From assembly GCA_015490105.1 (NCBI GenBank), contig WFYK01000217.1:1-6053 (forward strand): DNA of 6,053 nt, in the 5' to 3' direction. Origin of the DNA: Aquificaceae bacterium (GTDB taxonomy: Bacteria > Aquificota > Aquificia > Aquificales > Aquificaceae). Of the stretch, positions 5,504-6,053 are shown in pieces. Positions within the stretch are counted from its first letter, which is position 1. Every line of letters begins with the position of its first letter. The notes beneath the pieces are model-generated. The model was not told the origin of the DNA, did no database searches, and saw nothing but the letters and a program-made list of their open reading frames with translations. A program made the translations under genes and the position numbers.

Positions 5504-6053
5504 TCCTGATCTTTGGAGGCAGTTTTGACCCACCCCACATCGGACACCTGATCGTGGCAAGGGACGTTAAGGAGAAATTAAAAGCCAAAAAAGTTATATT
5601 CGTTCCCGCTTGGAGATCCCCTTTCAAAGAAGGTCACAGTGCACCCCCGGAAGACAGACTCACTATGGTCAAACTGTGCACAGAGGAGGAAGAAGGGTTT
5701 GAGGTAGAAGATTACGAAGTAAAGAAGGGAGGAATATCCTATACGGTTCACACTCTGGAATACATGAGGAGAAAATACGGGGAAGATTTGGCCTTTCTAA
5801 TGGGATCGGACACCTTCAAAGGCTTTCCTAAGTGGAGAGATCCTTTTAAGATTCTAAAACTGGCCAAGTTGGTTGTTGTGGGTCGCGGAGAAAAACCGGA
5901 AGAACCTGAAGTTTTCAAGGAATTTATCAGATCCGGAAGAATTTTGTTTGTGAGCGTAAGGCGCTTGGACATTTCTTCCACCGAGATAAGAGAGAGGATA
6001 GCTCGGGGCATAAGCGTTAGATGGATGGTTCCGGATCCGGCTCTTGATTACAT
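5500..6053 (+). CDS. nadD: Nicotinate-nucleotide adenylyltransferase (3' end cut by window)
   Basis: Transfers AMP from ATP to nicotinate mononucleotide, giving deamido-NAD in NAD biosynthesis; cytoplasmic. The visible 184 residues begin ILIFGGSFDPPHIGHL, with the nucleotidyltransferase motif GGSFDPPHxGH at 6-16 (H13 and H16 being the catalytic HxGH). FVPAWRSPFK follows near 36-45, then GSDTF (102-106) with the following PKW (110-112), and the second nucleotide-binding motif ISSTEIR (158-164). VPDPALDY near the end is the usual C-terminal VP..V..Y segment, so only about 10-25 residues should be missing. The ATG overlaps the preceding stop (ATGA). No good Shine-Dalgarno is present, so expression probably depends on translation of the upstream gene. 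No frameshift or missing active-site residue is seen. Confidence 0.95.
   Translation, partial: MILIFGGSFDPPHIGHLIVARDVKEKLKAKKVIFVPAWRSPFKEGHSAPPEDRLTMVKLCTEEEEGFEVEDYEVKKGGISYTVHTLEYMRRKYGEDLAFLMGSDTFKGFPKWRDPFKILKLAKLVVVGRGEKPEEPEVFKEFIRSGRILFVSVRRLDISSTEIRERIARGISVRWMVPDPALDY

Noticed and set aside
5397..6011. Minus-strand frames over the phosphodiesterase-like gene and nadD
   Set aside because: They are antisense to nadD, which has clear GGSFDPPHxGH and ISSTEIR motifs.
5500..6053. Possibility that nadD is broken
   Set aside because: The frame is open throughout and the VP....Y segment near the end shows it is simply cut by the window edge.
1..6053. Rho-independent terminators, tRNAs, riboswitches (for example a lysine riboswitch before dapA), direct repeats or CRISPR arrays
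   Set aside because: None seen. The dapA upstream region is far too short for a riboswitch and there are no GC hairpins followed by T-runs at gene ends.

Overview
The window looks like ordinary core chromosome of a thermophilic, chemolithotrophic bacterium close to Aquifex (Aquificales). Three things point there: Lys/Glu-rich proteins, tightly packed overlapping genes, and a dihydrodipicolinate synthase that closely resembles Aquifex aeolicus DapA as I remember it (not identical, so a relative rather than that strain). The lineage call rests on recognition, not on a search. No mobile elements, phage genes, CRISPR arrays, tRNA or rRNA genes are visible. No gene-free stretch exceeds about 30 bases.

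Layout. Two genes run leftward: dapA (1098-1982), followed one base later by a PepQ-type Xaa-Pro peptidase (29-1096). Four genes run rightward, each overlapping the next: a DUF523 (TudS-like, Fe-S type) protein (about 2010-2678), a membrane CHASE2 adenylate cyclase (2653-4734), a metallo-beta-lactamase-fold protein of the class II cyclic-nucleotide phosphodiesterase type (about 4718-5503), and nadD (5500 to the window edge, cut off at its C-terminus). The two groups diverge from a gap of only 18-27 bp between start codons at 1983-2009. Candidate promoters there overlap, and the dapA message may be leaderless.

How the genes fit together. The cyclase and the phosphodiesterase-like protein plausibly form a make-and-break cAMP pair. 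The cyclase would sense an extracytoplasmic signal through CHASE2, and the soluble metalloenzyme would hydrolyse the product. NadD makes the NAD precursor deamido-NAD, and dapA commits aspartate semialdehyde to lysine and diaminopimelate. These look like housekeeping genes sharing transcripts rather than parts of one pathway. I see no clear evidence for a wholly new system. The best leads are the cAMP cassette, the C-terminal extension on the DUF523 protein, and the compact divergent start region.
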